From contig OX422213.1 in assembly GCA_949130495.1 (NCBI GenBank), forward strand, positions 535,541,467 through 535,605,466: a stretch of DNA of 64,000 nucleotides, in the 5' to 3' direction. The notes beneath the pieces are model-generated. The model had not been told where the DNA came from, did no database searches, and was given only the letters and a program-made list of their open reading frames with translations. The position numbers and the translations under genes are program-made. This DNA is from Sambucus nigra (taxonomy: Eukaryota; Streptophyta; Magnoliopsida; Dipsacales; Adoxaceae). Below, piece after piece: positions 37,166 through 50,340 of this stretch (within the stretch, counting starts at the first letter, position 1; every line of letters starts with the position of its first letter).

Positions 37166-38819
37166 GGTGCCACCCACGGGGCCGTTCGGGGACTGTTTTG
37201 AGTTTTCATCCTCTAACGCCATAATTTTAGGCCTAAGTCAAGAAATATGCAAATTATCGTCGTATTCTCAAACCGGAAGTCCCGCGGCTGAGGGTTCAGT
37301 TCCTATGAGTTACATTGTTCCCATGGGAGGTGTTGGTGCCACCTACGGGGCCGTTCGAGGGCTGTTTCGAGTTTTCACCCTCTAACACTATGTTTTGCTT
37401 AAGTCTAGAAATAAGCAAATTACCTTCGTATTCTCAAATCGATAGTCCCGCGGCTATAGGGTGAGTTCCTAGGAGTTACATTGGTCCCGTGGGAAATGTT
37501 GGTGCCACCCACGGGGACATTAAGGGGCTGTTTCGAGTTCTCACCCTCTAACGCCATGTTTTTAAGGCTAAGTCTAAAAATATGAAAATTATCATCGTAT
37601 TGTCAAACCGGGAGTCCCGGGGCTGCGGGGTCAGTCCTACGAGTTACATTGGTCCCGTGGGAGGTGTTGGTGCCACCCACGGGGACGTTCGGGGGCTGTT
37701 TCGAGTTCTCACCCTCTCATGCCATGTTTTTAAGCCTATGTCTAAAAAAATGCAAATTATCGTCGTATTCTCAAACCGTGAGACCCGCGGCTGCGGGGTC
37801 AGTTCCTACGAGTTATGTTGGCCCCGTGGGAGGTGTTGGTGGCACCCATGGGGCCATTCGGGGGCTGTTTCGACTTTTCACCCTCTAACGCCATGTTTTT
37901 AAGCCTAAGTCAAGAAAAATATGAAAATTACCATCGTATTCTCAAACCGGGAGACCCGCGGATTCGGGGTCAGTTCCTACGAGTTACATTGGTCCCGTGG
38001 GAGGTGTTGGTGCCACCCACGGGGCCGTTCGGGGGCTGTTTCGAGTTTTCACCCTCCAACGCCATATTTATAAGCCTAAGTCTAGAAATATGAAAATTAC
38101 CGTCATATTCTCAAATAGAGAATCCCGCGGCTGCGGGGTCAGTTCTTACGAGTAACATTGGTCCCGTGGGAGGTGTTGCTGCCACCCACGGGGCCGTTCA
38201 GGTGCTGTTTTGATTTTTTCCCCTCTAACACTACGTTTTTAAGCCTAAGTATAGAAATATGCAAATTATCATCGTATTGTCAAATCGGGAGTCCTGCGGC
38301 TGAGGGGTCAGTTCCGACAAGTTACATTGGTCCCGCGAGAGGTGTTGGTGCCACCGACGGGGCCGTTCGTGGGCTGTTTTGAGTTTTTACCCTCTAACGC
38401 CATGTTTTACTTAAGTCTAGAAATATGCAAATTGCCTTCGTATTCTCAAACCGGGAGTTCCGTGGCTGCGGGGTCAGTTCCTACGAGTTACATTGGTCCA
38501 GTTGGAGGTGTTGGTGCCACCCACGGGACGTTCGGGGGTTGTTTCGAGTTCTCACCCTCTAACGCCATGTTTGTAAGCCCAAGTCTAGAAATATATAAAT
38601 AATTGTCGTATTCTCAAACCGAGAGTCCCGCGACTGCGGGGTCAGTTCCTACGAGTTACATTGGTCCCGTGGGAGGTTTTGGTGCCACCCACGGGGGATT
38701 TTCGGGCTGTTTCGAGTTTTCACCCTCTAACGCCATATTTTTAAGCCTAAGTCTAGATGTATGCAAATTACCTTTGTATTCTAAAACCGCGAGTCTTGCG
38801 GCTGCGGGGTCAGTTCCTA

Positions 38820-38842
38820 CGAGTCACATTGGTCCCTATGAG
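38820..38842 (+). repeat. Junction starting the 19-monomer HOR
   Basis: GAGTCACATTGGTCCC is followed directly by TATGAGTTACATTGGTCTCG, so a partial TTACATTGG block is doubled. Left of it the sequence follows the 29.1-29.3 kb type; right of it, the 30.29 kb type. This is a direct footprint of an unequal join. Confidence 0.85.
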
Positions 38843-41800
38843 TTACATTGGTCTCGTGGGAGGTGTTGGTGCCACCCACGGGGCCGTTCGGGGGCTTTTT
38901 CATTTTTTCACCCTCTAACGCCATAATTTTAGGCCTAAGTCTAAAAATATGCAAACTATGGTCGTATTCTCAAACCGAGAGTCCCACGACTGCGGCGTAG
39001 GTTCCTACGAGTGACATTGGTCCCGTGGGAGGTGTTGGTGCCACCCATGGTGCCGTTTGAGGGATGTTTTGGATTTTAACCCTCTAACGATATATTTTCC
39101 TTAAGTCTAGAAATAAGCAAATTACCTTCGTATTCTCAAACCGATAGTCCCGCGGCTACGGGGTCAGTTCCTACAAGTTACATTGGTCCCGTGGGAAATT
39201 TTGGTGCCACCCACGGGGACGTTCGGGGGCTGTTTCGAGTTCTCACCCTCTAACTCCATGTTTTTAAGCCTAAGTCTAAAAATATGAAAATTATCATCGT
39301 ATTCTCAAACCGGGAGTCCCGCGGCTGCGGGGTCAGTTCCTACGAGTTCCATTGGACCCGTGGGAGGTGTTGGTGGCACCCACGGGGACGTTCGGGGGCT
39401 GTTTCGAGTTCTCACCCTCTCACGCCATGTTTTTAAGCCTAAGTCAAGAAATATTCAAATTACCATCGTATTCTCAAACCGGAAGACCCGCGGTTGCGGG
39501 GTCAGTTCCTACGAGTTACATTGGTCCAGTGGGAGGTATTGGTGCCACCCACAGGGACGTTCGGGGACTGTTTCGAGTTCTCACCCTCTAACGCCATGTT
39601 TTGAAGCCTAAGTCAAGAAATATGCAAATTATCGTCGTATTCTTAAACCGAGTGTCCCGCGGCTACGGGGTCACTTTCTACGAGGAACATTGGTCCCGTG
39701 GTAGGTGTTGGTGCCACCCATAGGGACGTTCGGGGGCTGTTTCGAGTTCTCACCCTCTAACGCATGTTTTTAAGCCTAAGTCTAAAAATATGCAAATTAT
39801 CATCGTATTCTCAAACCGGGAGTCCCGTGGCTGCGTGGTCAGTTCCTATGAGTTACATTGGTCCCGTGGGAGGTGTTGGTGCCACCCACGGGGACATTCA
39901 GGGGCTGTTTCGAGTTCTCACAGTCTCACGCCTTCTTTGTTGGCCTAAGTATAAAAAAATGCAAATTATTTTCGTATTTGCAAACCGGGAGTCCCGCGAC
40001 TGTGGGGTCAGTTCCTACGAGTTACATTGGTCCCTAGGAGGTGTTGGTGCCACCCACGGGGACGTTCGGGGGCTATTTCGAGTTTTCACCCTCTCACGCC
40101 ATGTTTTAAGCCTAAGTCTAAAAAAATGCAAATTATTGTCGTATTCTCAAATCTGGAGTCCCGCGGCTGCGCGGTCAATTCCTACGAGTTACATTGGTCT
40201 CATGGGAGGTGTTGGTGCCACCAACGGGGCCGTTCGGGGGATGTTTCGAGTTTTCACCCTCTAACGCCATAATTTTAGGCGAAAGTCTAAAAATATGCAA
40301 ACTATGGTCATATTCTCAAACCGAAAGTCCCACGACTACGACGTAAGTTCCTACGAGTGACATTGGTCCCGTGGGAGGTGTTGGTGCCACCCACGGGGGC
40401 GTTTTGGTGCTGTTTTGAGTTTTTACACTCTAACGCCATATTTTTAAGCCTAAGTCTAGAAATAAGAAAATTACCTTCGTATTCTCAAACTGAGAGTCTC
40501 CCAACTGCGGGGTCAGTTCCTACGAGTTACATTGGTCCCGTGGGAGGTGTTGGTGCCACCCACGAGGCCGTTTGACCACTATTTTGGGTTTTCACCCTCT
40601 AACGCCATATTTTTAAGCCTAAGTCTTGAAATATGCAAATTACCTTTGTATTCTCAAACCGGGAGTCTCGCGGCTGCGGGGTCAGTTCCTACAAGTTACA
40701 TTGGTCCCGTGGGAGGTGTTGGTGCCACCCACGGTGCCGTTCGGGGGATGTTTCGAGTTTTCACCATCTAACGCCATATTTTTAAGCGTAAGTATAAAAA
40801 TATGCATATTATCATCGTAATCTCAAACTGGCAGTGTCGGAGCTCCAGGGTCCGTTCCTACGAGTTACATTGGTCCCGTGGGAGGTTTTGGTGCCACCCA
40901 CGGGGGATTTTCGGGCTGTTTTGAGTTTTCACCCTCTAATGCCATATTTTTCAGCCTAAGTCTAGATGTATGCAAATTACCTTTGTATTCTAAAACCGCG
41001 AGTCTTGCGGCTGCGGGGTCAGTTCCTACGAGTTACACTGGTCCCGTAGGAGGTGTTGGTGCCACCCACGGGGCCATTCGGGGCCTGTTTCTAGTTTTCA
41101 CCTTCTAACGCCATGTTTTTATGCCTAAGTCAAGAAATATGCAAATTATCATCGTATTCTCAAACCGGGAGTCCCGCGGCTGTGGGGTCAATTCCTACGA
41201 GTTACATTGGTCTAGTGGGAGGTGTTGGTGCCACCCACGGGGATGTTCGGAGGCTGTTTCGAGTTCTCACCATCTAACACCATGTTTTTAAGCCTAAGTC
41301 AAGAAATATGCAAATTATCATCGTATTCTAAAACCGGGAGTCCCGCGGCTGTGGGGTCAGTTCCTACGAGTCACATTGGTCCCGCGGGAGGTGTTGGTGC
41401 CACCCACGGAGCCGTTCGAGTGCTGTTTCGAGTTTTCACCCTCTAACGCTATGTTTTGCTTAAGTCTAGAAATAAGCAAATTACCTTCGTATTCTCAAAC
41501 CGAGTGTCCCGCGGATACGGCGTCAGTTTCTACGAGTTACATTGGTCCCGTGGGAGGTGTTGGTGCCACCCATGGGGATGTCCTTGGGATGTTTCAAGTT
41601 CTCACCCTCTAACGCATGTTTTTAAGCCTAAGTCTAAAAATAAGCAAATTATCATCGTATTCTCAAACCTGGAGTACCGCGGTTGCGGGATCATTTCCTA
41701 CGAGTTACATTGGTCCCATGGGAGGTGTTGGTGCCACCCACGGGGACATTCGGGGGCTGTTTCGAGTTCTCAACCTCTCACGCCATGTTTTTTGGCCAAA

Positions 41801-44800
41801 GTATAAAAAATAAAAATTTTCATCGTATTCGCAAACCGGGAGTCCCGCGGCTGTGGGGTCAGTTCCTACGAAGTACATTGGTCCCTGGGAGGTGTTGGTG
41901 CCACCCACGATGACGTTCGGGGACTGTTTTGAGTTCTCACCCTCTAACGCCATATTTTTAAGCCTAAGTCTAAAAATATGCAAATTATTGTCGTATTCTC
42001 AAATCTGGAGTCCCGCGGCTGCGGGGTCAGTTCCTATGAGTTACATTGGTCTCGCGGGAGGTGTTGGTGCCACCCACGGGGCCGTTCGGGGGATTTTTCG
42101 TGTTTTCACCCTCTAACGCCATAATTTTAGGCCTAAGTCTAAAAATATGCAAACTATGGTCGTATTCTCAAACCGAGAGTCCCACGACTGCGGTGTAGGT
42201 TCCTACGAGTGACATTGGTCCCGTGGGAGGTGTTGGTGCCACCCATGGTGCCGTTTGAGGGATGTTTTGGATTTTAACCCTCTAACGCTATATTTTCCTT
42301 AAGTCTAGAAATAAGAAAATTACCTTCGTATTCTCAAACCGATAGTCCCGCGGCTACGGGGTCAGTTCCTACAAGTTACATTGGTCCCGTGGGAAATTTT
42401 GGTGCCACCCACGGGGACGTTCGGGGGCTGTTTCGAGTTCTCACCCTCTAACTCCATGTTTTTAAGCCTAAGTCTAAAAATATGAAAATTATCATCGTAT
42501 TCTCAAACCGGGAGTCCCGCGGCTGCGGGGTCAGTTCCTACGAGTTCCATTGGACCCGTGGGAGGTGTTGGTGGCACCCACGGGGACGTTCGGGGGCTGT
42601 TTCGAGTTCTCACCCTCTCACGCCATGTTTTTAAGCCTAAGTCAAGAAATATTCAAATTACCATCGTATTCTCAAACCGGAAGACCCGCGGCTGCGGGGT
42701 CAGTTCCTACGAGTTACATTGGTCCAGTGGGAGGTATTGGTGCCACCCATAGGGACGTTCGGGGACTGTTTCGAGTTCTCACCCTCTAATGCCATGTTTT
42801 GAAGCCTAAGTCAAGAAATATGCAAATTATCGTCGTATTCTTAAACCGAGTGTCCCGCGGCTACGGGGTCACTTTCTACGAGGAACATTGGTCCCGTGGT
42901 AGGTGTTGGTGCCACCCATAGGGACGTTCGGGGGCTGTTTCGAGTTCTCACCCTCTAACGCATGTTTTTAAGCCTAAGTCTAAAAATATGCAAATTATCT
43001 TCGTATTCTCAAACCGGGAGTCCCGTGGCTGCGTGGTCAGTTCCTATGAGTTACATTGGTCCCGTGGGAGGTGTCGGTGCCACCCACGGGGACATTCAGG
43101 GGCTGTTTCGAGTTCTCACAGTCTCACGCCTTCTTTGTTGGCCTAAGTATAAAAAAATGCAAATTATTTTCGTATTTGCAAACCGGGAGTCCCGCGACTG
43201 TGGGGTCAGTTCCTACGAGTTACATTGGTCCCTAGGAGGTGTTGGTGCCACCCACGGGGACGTTCGGGGGCTATTTCGAGTTTTCACCCTCTAACGCCAT
43301 GTTTTAAGCCTAAGTCTAAAAAAATACAAATTATTGTCGTATTCTCAAATCTGGAGTCCCGCGGCTGCGCGGTCAATTCCTACGAGTTACATTGGTCTCA
43401 TGGGAGGTGTTGGTGCCACCAACGGGGCCGTTCGGGGGATGTTTCGAGTTTTCACCCTCTAACGCCATAATTTTAGGCGAAAGTCTAAAAATATGCAAAC
43501 TATGGTCATATTCTCAAACCGAAAGTCCCACGACTACGGCGTAAGTTCCTACGAGTGACATTGGTCCCGTGGGAGGTGTTGGTGCCACCCACGGGGGCGT
43601 TTTGGTGCTGTTTTGAGTTTTTACATTCTAACGCCATATTTTTAAGCCTAAGTCTAGAAATAAGAAAATTACCTTCGTATTCTCAAACTGAGAGTCTCCC
43701 AACTGCGGGGTCAGTTCCTACGAGTTACATTGGTCCCGTGGGAAGTGTTGGTGCCACCCACGGGGCCGTTTGACCGCTATTTTGGGTTTTCACCCTCTAA
43801 CGCCATATTTTTAAGCCTAAGTCTTGAAATATGCAAATTACCTTTGTATTCTCAAACCGGGAGTCTCGCGGCTACGGGGTCAGTTCCTACAAGTTACATT
43901 GGTCCCGTGGGAGGTGTTGGTGCCACCCACGGTGCCGTTCGGGGGATGTTTCGAGTTTTCACCATCTAACGCCATATTTTTAAGCGTAAGTATAGAAATA
44001 TGCATATTATCATCGTAATCTCAAACTGGCAGTGCCAGAGCTCCAGGGTCCGTTCCTACGAGTTACATTGGTCCCGTGGGAGGTTTTGGTGCCACCCAAG
44101 GGGGATTTTCGGGCTGTTTTGAGTTTTCACCCTCTAACGCCATATTTTTAAGCCTAAGTCTAGATGTATGCAAATTACCTTTGTATTCTAAAACCGCGAG
44201 TCTTGCGGCTGCGGGGTCAGTTCCTACGAGTTACACTGGTCCCGTAGGAGGTGTTGGTGCCACCCACGGGGCCATTCAGGGCCTGTTTCTAGTTTTCACC
44301 TTCTAACGCCATGTTTTTATGCCTAAGTCAAGAAATATGCAAATTATCATCGTATTCTCAAACCGGGAGTCCCGCGGCTGTGGGGTCAATTCCTACGAGT
44401 TACATTGGTCTAGTGGGAGGTGTTGGTGCCACCCACAGGGATGTTCGGGGGCTGTTTCGAGTTCTCACCATCTAACACCATGTTTTTAAGCCTAAGTCAA
44501 GAAATATGCAAATTATCATCGTATTCTAAAACCGGGAGTCCCGCGGCTGTGGGGTCAGTTCCTACGAGTCACATTGGTCCCGCGGGAGGTGTTGGTGCCA
44601 CCCACGGGGCCGTTCGAGTGCTGTTTCGAGTTTTCACCCTCTAACGCTATGTTTTGCTTAAGTCTAGAAATAAGCAAATTAACTTCGTATTCTCAAACCG
44701 AGTGTCCCGCGGATACGGCGTCAGTTTCTACGAGTTACATTGGTCCCGTGGGAGGTGTTGGTGCCACCCATGGGGATGTCCGTGGGATGTTTCAAGTTCT

Positions 44801-47265
44801 CACCCTCTAACGCATGTTTTTAAGCCTAAGTCTAAAAATAAGCAAATTATCATCGTATTCTCAAACCTGGAGTACCGCGGTTGCGGGATCATTTCCTACG
44901 AGTTACATTGGTCCCATGGGAGGTGTTGGTGCCACCCACGGGGACATTCGGGGGCTGTTTCGAGTTCTCAACCTCTCACGCCATGTTTTTTGGCCAAAGT
45001 ATAAAAAATGAAAATTTTCATCGTATTCGCAAACCGGGAGTCCCGCGGCTGTGGGGTCAGTTCCTACGAAGTACATTGGTCCCTGGGAGGTGTTGGTGCC
45101 ACCCACGATGACGTTCGGGGACTGTTTTGAGTTCTCACCCTCTAACGCCATATTTTTAAGCCTAAGTCTAAAAATATGCAAATTATTGTCGTATTCTCAA
45201 ATCTGGAGTCCCGCGGCTGCGGGGTCAGTTCCTATGAGTTACATTGGTCTCGTGGGAGGTGTTGGTGCCACCCACGGGGCCGTTCGGGGGCTTTTTCGTG
45301 TTTTCACCCTCTAACGCCATAATTTTAGGCCTAAGTCTAAAAATATGCAAACTATGGTCGTATTCTCAAACCGAGAGTCCCACGACTGCGGCGTAGGTTC
45401 CTACGAGTGACATTGGTCCCGTGGGAGGTGTTGGTGCCACCCATGGTGCCGTTTGAGGGATGTTTTGGATTTTAACCCTCTAACGCTATATTTTCCTTAA
45501 GTCTAGAAATAAGCAAATTACCTTCGTATTCTCAAACCGATAGTCCCGCGGCTACGGGGTCAGTTCCTACAAGTTTCATTGGTCCCGTGGGAAATTTTGG
45601 TGCCACCCACGGGGACGTTCGGGGGCTGTTTCGAGTTCTCACCCTCTAACTCCATGTTTTTAAGCCTAAGTCTAAAAATATGAAAATTATCATCGTATTC
45701 TCAAACCGGGAGTCCCGCGGCTGCGGGGTCAGTTCCTACGAGTTCCATTGGACCCGTGGGAGGTGTTGGTGGCACCTACGGGGACGTTCGGGGGCTGTTT
45801 CGAGTTCTCACCCTCTCACGCCATGTTTTTAAGCCTAAGAAAAGAAATATTCAAATTACCATCGTATTCTCAAACCGGAAGACCCGCGGCTGCGGGGTCA
45901 GTTCCTACGAGTTACATTGGTCCAGTGGGAGGTATTGGTGCCACCCACAGGGACGTTCGGGGACTGTTTCGAGTTCTCACCCTCTAACGCCATGTTTTGA
46001 AGCCTAAGTCAAGAAATATGCAAATTATCGTCGTATTCTTAAACCGAGTGTCCCGCGGCTACGGGGTCACTTTCTACGAGGAACATTGGTCCCGTGGTAG
46101 GTGTTGGTGCCACCCATAGGGACGTTCGGGGGCTGTTTCGGGTTCTCACCCTCTAACGCATGTTTTTAAGCCTAAGTCTAAAAATATGCAAATTATCATC
46201 GTATTCTCAAACCGGGAGTCCCGTGGCTGCGTGGTCAGTTCCTATGAGTTACATTGGTCCCGTGGGAGGTGTTGGTGCCACCCACGGGGACATTCAGGGG
46301 CTGTTTCGAGTTCTCACAGTCTCACGCCTTCTTTGTTGGCGTAAGTATAAAAAAATGCAAATTATTTTCGTATTTGCAAACCGGGAGTCCCGCGACTGTG
46401 GGGTCAGTTCCTACGAGTTACATTGGTCCCTAGGAGGTGTTGGTGCCACCCACGGGGACGTTCGGGGGCTATTTCGAGTTTTCACCCTCTCACGCCATGT
46501 TTTAAGCCTAAGTCTAAAAAAATGCAAATTATTGTCGTATTCTCAAATCTGGAGTCCCGCGGCTGCGCGGTCAATTCCTACGAGTTACATTGGTCTCATG
46601 GGAGGTGTTGGTGCCACCAACGGGGCCGTTCGGGGGATGTTTCGAGTTTTCACCCTCTAACGCCATAATTTTAGGCGAAAGTCTAAAAATATGCAAACTA
46701 TGGTCATATTCTCAAACCGAAAGTCCCACGACTACGGCGTAAGTTCCTACGAGTGACATTGGTCCCGTGGGAGGTGTTGGTGCCACCCACGGGGGCGTTT
46801 TGGTGCTGTTTTGAGTTTTTACACTCTAACGCCATATTTTTAAGCCTAAGTCTATAAATAAGAAAATTACCTTCGTATTCTCAAACTGAGAGTCTCGCAA
46901 CTGCGGGATCAGTTCCTACGAGTTACATTGGTCCCGTGGGAGGTGTTGGTGCCACCCACGGGGCCGTTTGACCGCTATTTTGGGTTTTCACCCTCTAAGG
47001 CCATATTTTTAAGCCTAAGTCTTGAAATATGCAAATTACCTTTGTATTCTCAAACCGGGAGTCTCGCGGCTGCGGGGTCAGTTCCTACAAGTTACATTGG
47101 TCCCGTGGGAGGTGTTGGTGCCACCCACGGTGCCGTTCGGGGGATGTTTCGAGTTTTCACCATCTAACGCCATATTTTTAAGCGTAAGTATAGAAATATG
47201 CATATTATCATCGTAATCTCAAACTGGCAGTGCCGGAGCTCCAGGGTCCGTTCCTACGAGTTACA
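38835..47265 (+). repeat. HOR of 3198 bp (19 monomers), about 2.6 copies
   Basis: Copies start at 38835, 42033 and 45231. Landmarks repeat exactly 3198 bp apart, for example 39352/42550/45748, 39764/42962/46160 and 40878/44076. Spacing is conserved to the base and sequence is nearly identical, with a handful of substitutions per monomer. Private markers include the monomer with CTTCTTTGTTGGC (39932, 43130, 46329), TTTTTTGGCC (about 41788, 44987) and ACCCATAGGGACG. The third copy stops at about 47265, where TTACATTGG becomes TTACATTTG and the 33.18-kb-type sequence follows. Confidence 0.93.
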
Positions 47266-50200
47266 TTTGTCCCGTGGGAGGTGTTGGTGCCACCCACGGG
47301 GACGTTCGGGGGCTGTTTCGAGTACTCACCCTCTAACGCCATGTTTTTAAGACTAAGTCTAAATATTTGAAAATTATCGTCGTATTCTCAAACCGGGAGT
47401 CCCGCGGCTGCGGGGTCAGTTCCTACGAGTCACATTGGTCCCGTGGGAGGTGTTGGTGCCACGCACGGGGACGTTCGGGGGCTGTTTCGAGTTCTCACCC
47501 TCTCACGCCATGTTTTTAAGCCTAAATCTAAAAAAATGCAAATTATCATCGTATTCTCAAATCGTGAGACCCGCGGCTGCGGGGTCAGTTCCTACGAGTT
47601 ATGTTGGTCCCGTGGGAGGTGTTGGTGGCACCCACGGTGCCGTTCGGGGGCTGGTTCGAGTTTTCACCCTCTAACGCCATGTTCTTAAGCCTAAGTCAAG
47701 AATTATGCAAATTACAATCTTATTCTCAAACCGGGAGACCCGTGGCTGCGGGGTCAGGTCCTACGAGTTACATTGGTCCCGTGGGAGGTGTTGGTCCCAC
47801 CCACGAGGCCATTCGGGGGCTGTTTCGAGTTTTCACCCTCTAACGCCATATTTTTTAGCCTAAGTCTAAAAATTTGAAAATTATCGTCGTATTCTCAAAC
47901 CGGGAGTCCCGCGGCTGCGGGGTCAGTTCCTACGAGTCACATTGGTCCCGTGGGAGGTGTTGGTGCCACCCACGGGGCCGTTCGGGTACTGTTTTGAGTT
48001 TTTACCCTCTAACACCATATTTTTAAACCAAAGTCTAGAAATATGCAAATTACCGTCGTATTCTCAAACTGGGAGTCCCTCGGTTGCGGGGCCAGTTCCT
48101 ACGAGTCACATTGGTCCAGTTGGAGGTGTTGGTGCCACCCACGGGAACGTTCGGGGGCTGTTTCGAGTTCTCACCCTCGAATCCCATGTTTTTAAGCCTA
48201 AGTCAAGATATATGCAAATTTTCGTCATATTCTCAAACACAGAGTCCCGCGGCTGCGGGATCAGTTCCTACGAGTTACATTGGTCCCGTGGGTGGTTTGT
48301 TGCCACCCAGAGGGCCGTTCGGGGGCTGTTTCGACTTTTCACTATCTAACGCCATGTTTTTAAGCCTAAGTCAATAAATATGCAAATAATCGTCGTATTC
48401 TCAAACCGGGAGTCCCACGGCTGTGGGGTCAGTTCCTATGAGTTACATTGGTCCCGTGGGAGGTGTTGGTGCCACCCACGGGGCCGTTCGAGGGCTGTTT
48501 CAAGTTTTCACCCTCTAACGCTATGTTTTGCTTAAGTCTAGAAATAAGCAAATTACCTTCGTATTCTCAAACCGATAGTCCCGTGGCTACGGGGTCAGTT
48601 CCTACGAGTTACATTGGTCCCGTGGGAAATGTTGGTGCTACCCACGGGGACGTTCGGGGGTTGTTTCGAGTTCTCACCCTCTAACGCCATCTTCTTAAGC
48701 CAAAGTCTAAAAATATGAAAATTATCATCGTATTCTCAAATCGAGAGTCCCGCGTGTGCGGGGTCAGTTCCTACGAGTTACATTGGTCCCATGGGAGGTG
48801 TTGTTGCCACCCACGGGGATGTACGGGGGCTGTTTCGAGTTCTCACGCTCTCACGCCATGTTTTTAAGCCTAAGTCTAAAAAATTGCAAATTATCGTCGT
48901 ATTCTCAAACCGTGAGACCCGCGGCTGCGGGGTCAGTTCCTACGAGTTATGTTGGTCCCGTGGGAGGTGTTGGTGGCACCCCCGAGGCCGTTCGGGGGCT
49001 GTTTTGAGTTTTCACCCTCTAACGCCATATTTTTAAGCTAAAGTCAAGAAATATGCAAATTACTATCATATTCTCAAACCGGGAGACCCGCGGTTGCGGG
49101 GTCAGTTCCTACATGTTATAATGTTCCAGTGGGAGGTGTTAGTGCCACCCACGGGGCCGTTCGAAGGCTGTTTCGAGTTTTCACCCTCTAACACCATATT
49201 TTTAAGCCTCAGTCTAGAAGTATGCAAATTATCATCGTACTCTCAAACAGAGAGTCCCACGGCTGCAGGGTCTGTTCCTACGAGTAACATTGGTCCCGTG
49301 GGAGGTGTTGGTGCCACCCACGGGGCCGTTCGGGTGCTGTTTTGAGTTTTTACCCTCTAACACCATGTTTTTAAGCCTAAGTATAGAAATATGCAAATTA
49401 CCGTCGTATTCTCAAACCAGGAGTCCCGCGGTTGAAGGGTTAGTTCCTACGAGTTATATTGGTCCAATTGGAGGTGTTGGTGCCACCCACGGGGACGTTC
49501 AGGTTCTGTTTCGAGTTCTCACCCTCTAACGCCATGTTTTTAAGCCTAAGCCTAGAAATATACCAATAATTGTCCTATTCTCAAATCGGGAGTCCCACGA
49601 TGGCGGGGTCAGTTCCTACGAGTTACATTGGTCCCGTGGGAGGTGTTGGTGCCACCCACGGGGGCGTTTTGGCGCTGTTTCGAGTTCTCACCCTCTAACG
49701 CCATGTCTTTAAGCCTAAGTCTAAAAATATACAAATTATTGTCGTATTCTCAAATTTGGAGTCCCGCGGCTGCGGGGTCAGTTCCTACGAGTTACATTGG
49801 TCTCGTGGGAGGTGTTGGTGCCACCCACGAGGGCCGCTCGGGGGCTGTTTCGAGGTTTCACCCTCTAACGACATACTTTTAGGACTAAGTCTAAAAATAT
49901 GAAAATTATGGTACTATTATCAAACCGGGAGTCCCACGACTGCAGCGTAAGTTCCTACGAGTGGCATTGGTTTTGTGGGAGGTGTTGGTGTCACCCACGG
50001 GGGAATTTTGGGGCTGTTTCGAGTTTTTACACTCTAACGCCATATTTTTAAGCTTAAGTTTAGAAATAAGCAAATTACCTTCGTATTCTCAAACCGGGAG
50101 TCTCGCGACTGCGGGGTCAGTTACTACGAGTTACATTGGTCCCGTGGGTGGTGTTGGTGCCACCCACGGGGCCGTTTGACAACTGTTTTGGGTTTTTCAC

Positions 50201-50340
50201 CCTCTAACGCCATATTTTTATGCCTAAGTCTAGAAGTATGCAAATTACCTTCATATTCTCAAGCCGTGAGTCTCGCGGCTGCGGGGTCAGTTCCTACGAG
50301 TTACATTGGTCCCGTGGGAGGTGTTGGTGCCACCCACAGG
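47266..50340 (+). repeat. Copy of the 33.18-36.41 kb segment
   Basis: Matches 33.18-36.41 kb at offset 14094, falling to 13925 after the point of the single-monomer duplication at 34.6-34.8 kb. Shared private variants include GAGTACTCACCC, CCCTCGGTTGCGGGG, GGTTTGTTGCCACC and GGGGATGTACGGGG. Confidence 0.85.

Larger units (their letters stand above)
36300..50340 (+). repeat. Large duplicated block, copy B (rearranged)
   Basis: Copy B follows copy A in order but lacks the equivalent of about 24.6-28.4 kb (join near 37.91-37.96 kb, at GAGACCCGCGGATTCGGGG). It has instead gained extra copies of the 19-monomer unit. After the last HOR copy at about 47265 it resumes with the sequence seen from 33.18 kb and follows it to about 50.34 kb. 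Confidence 0.8.
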
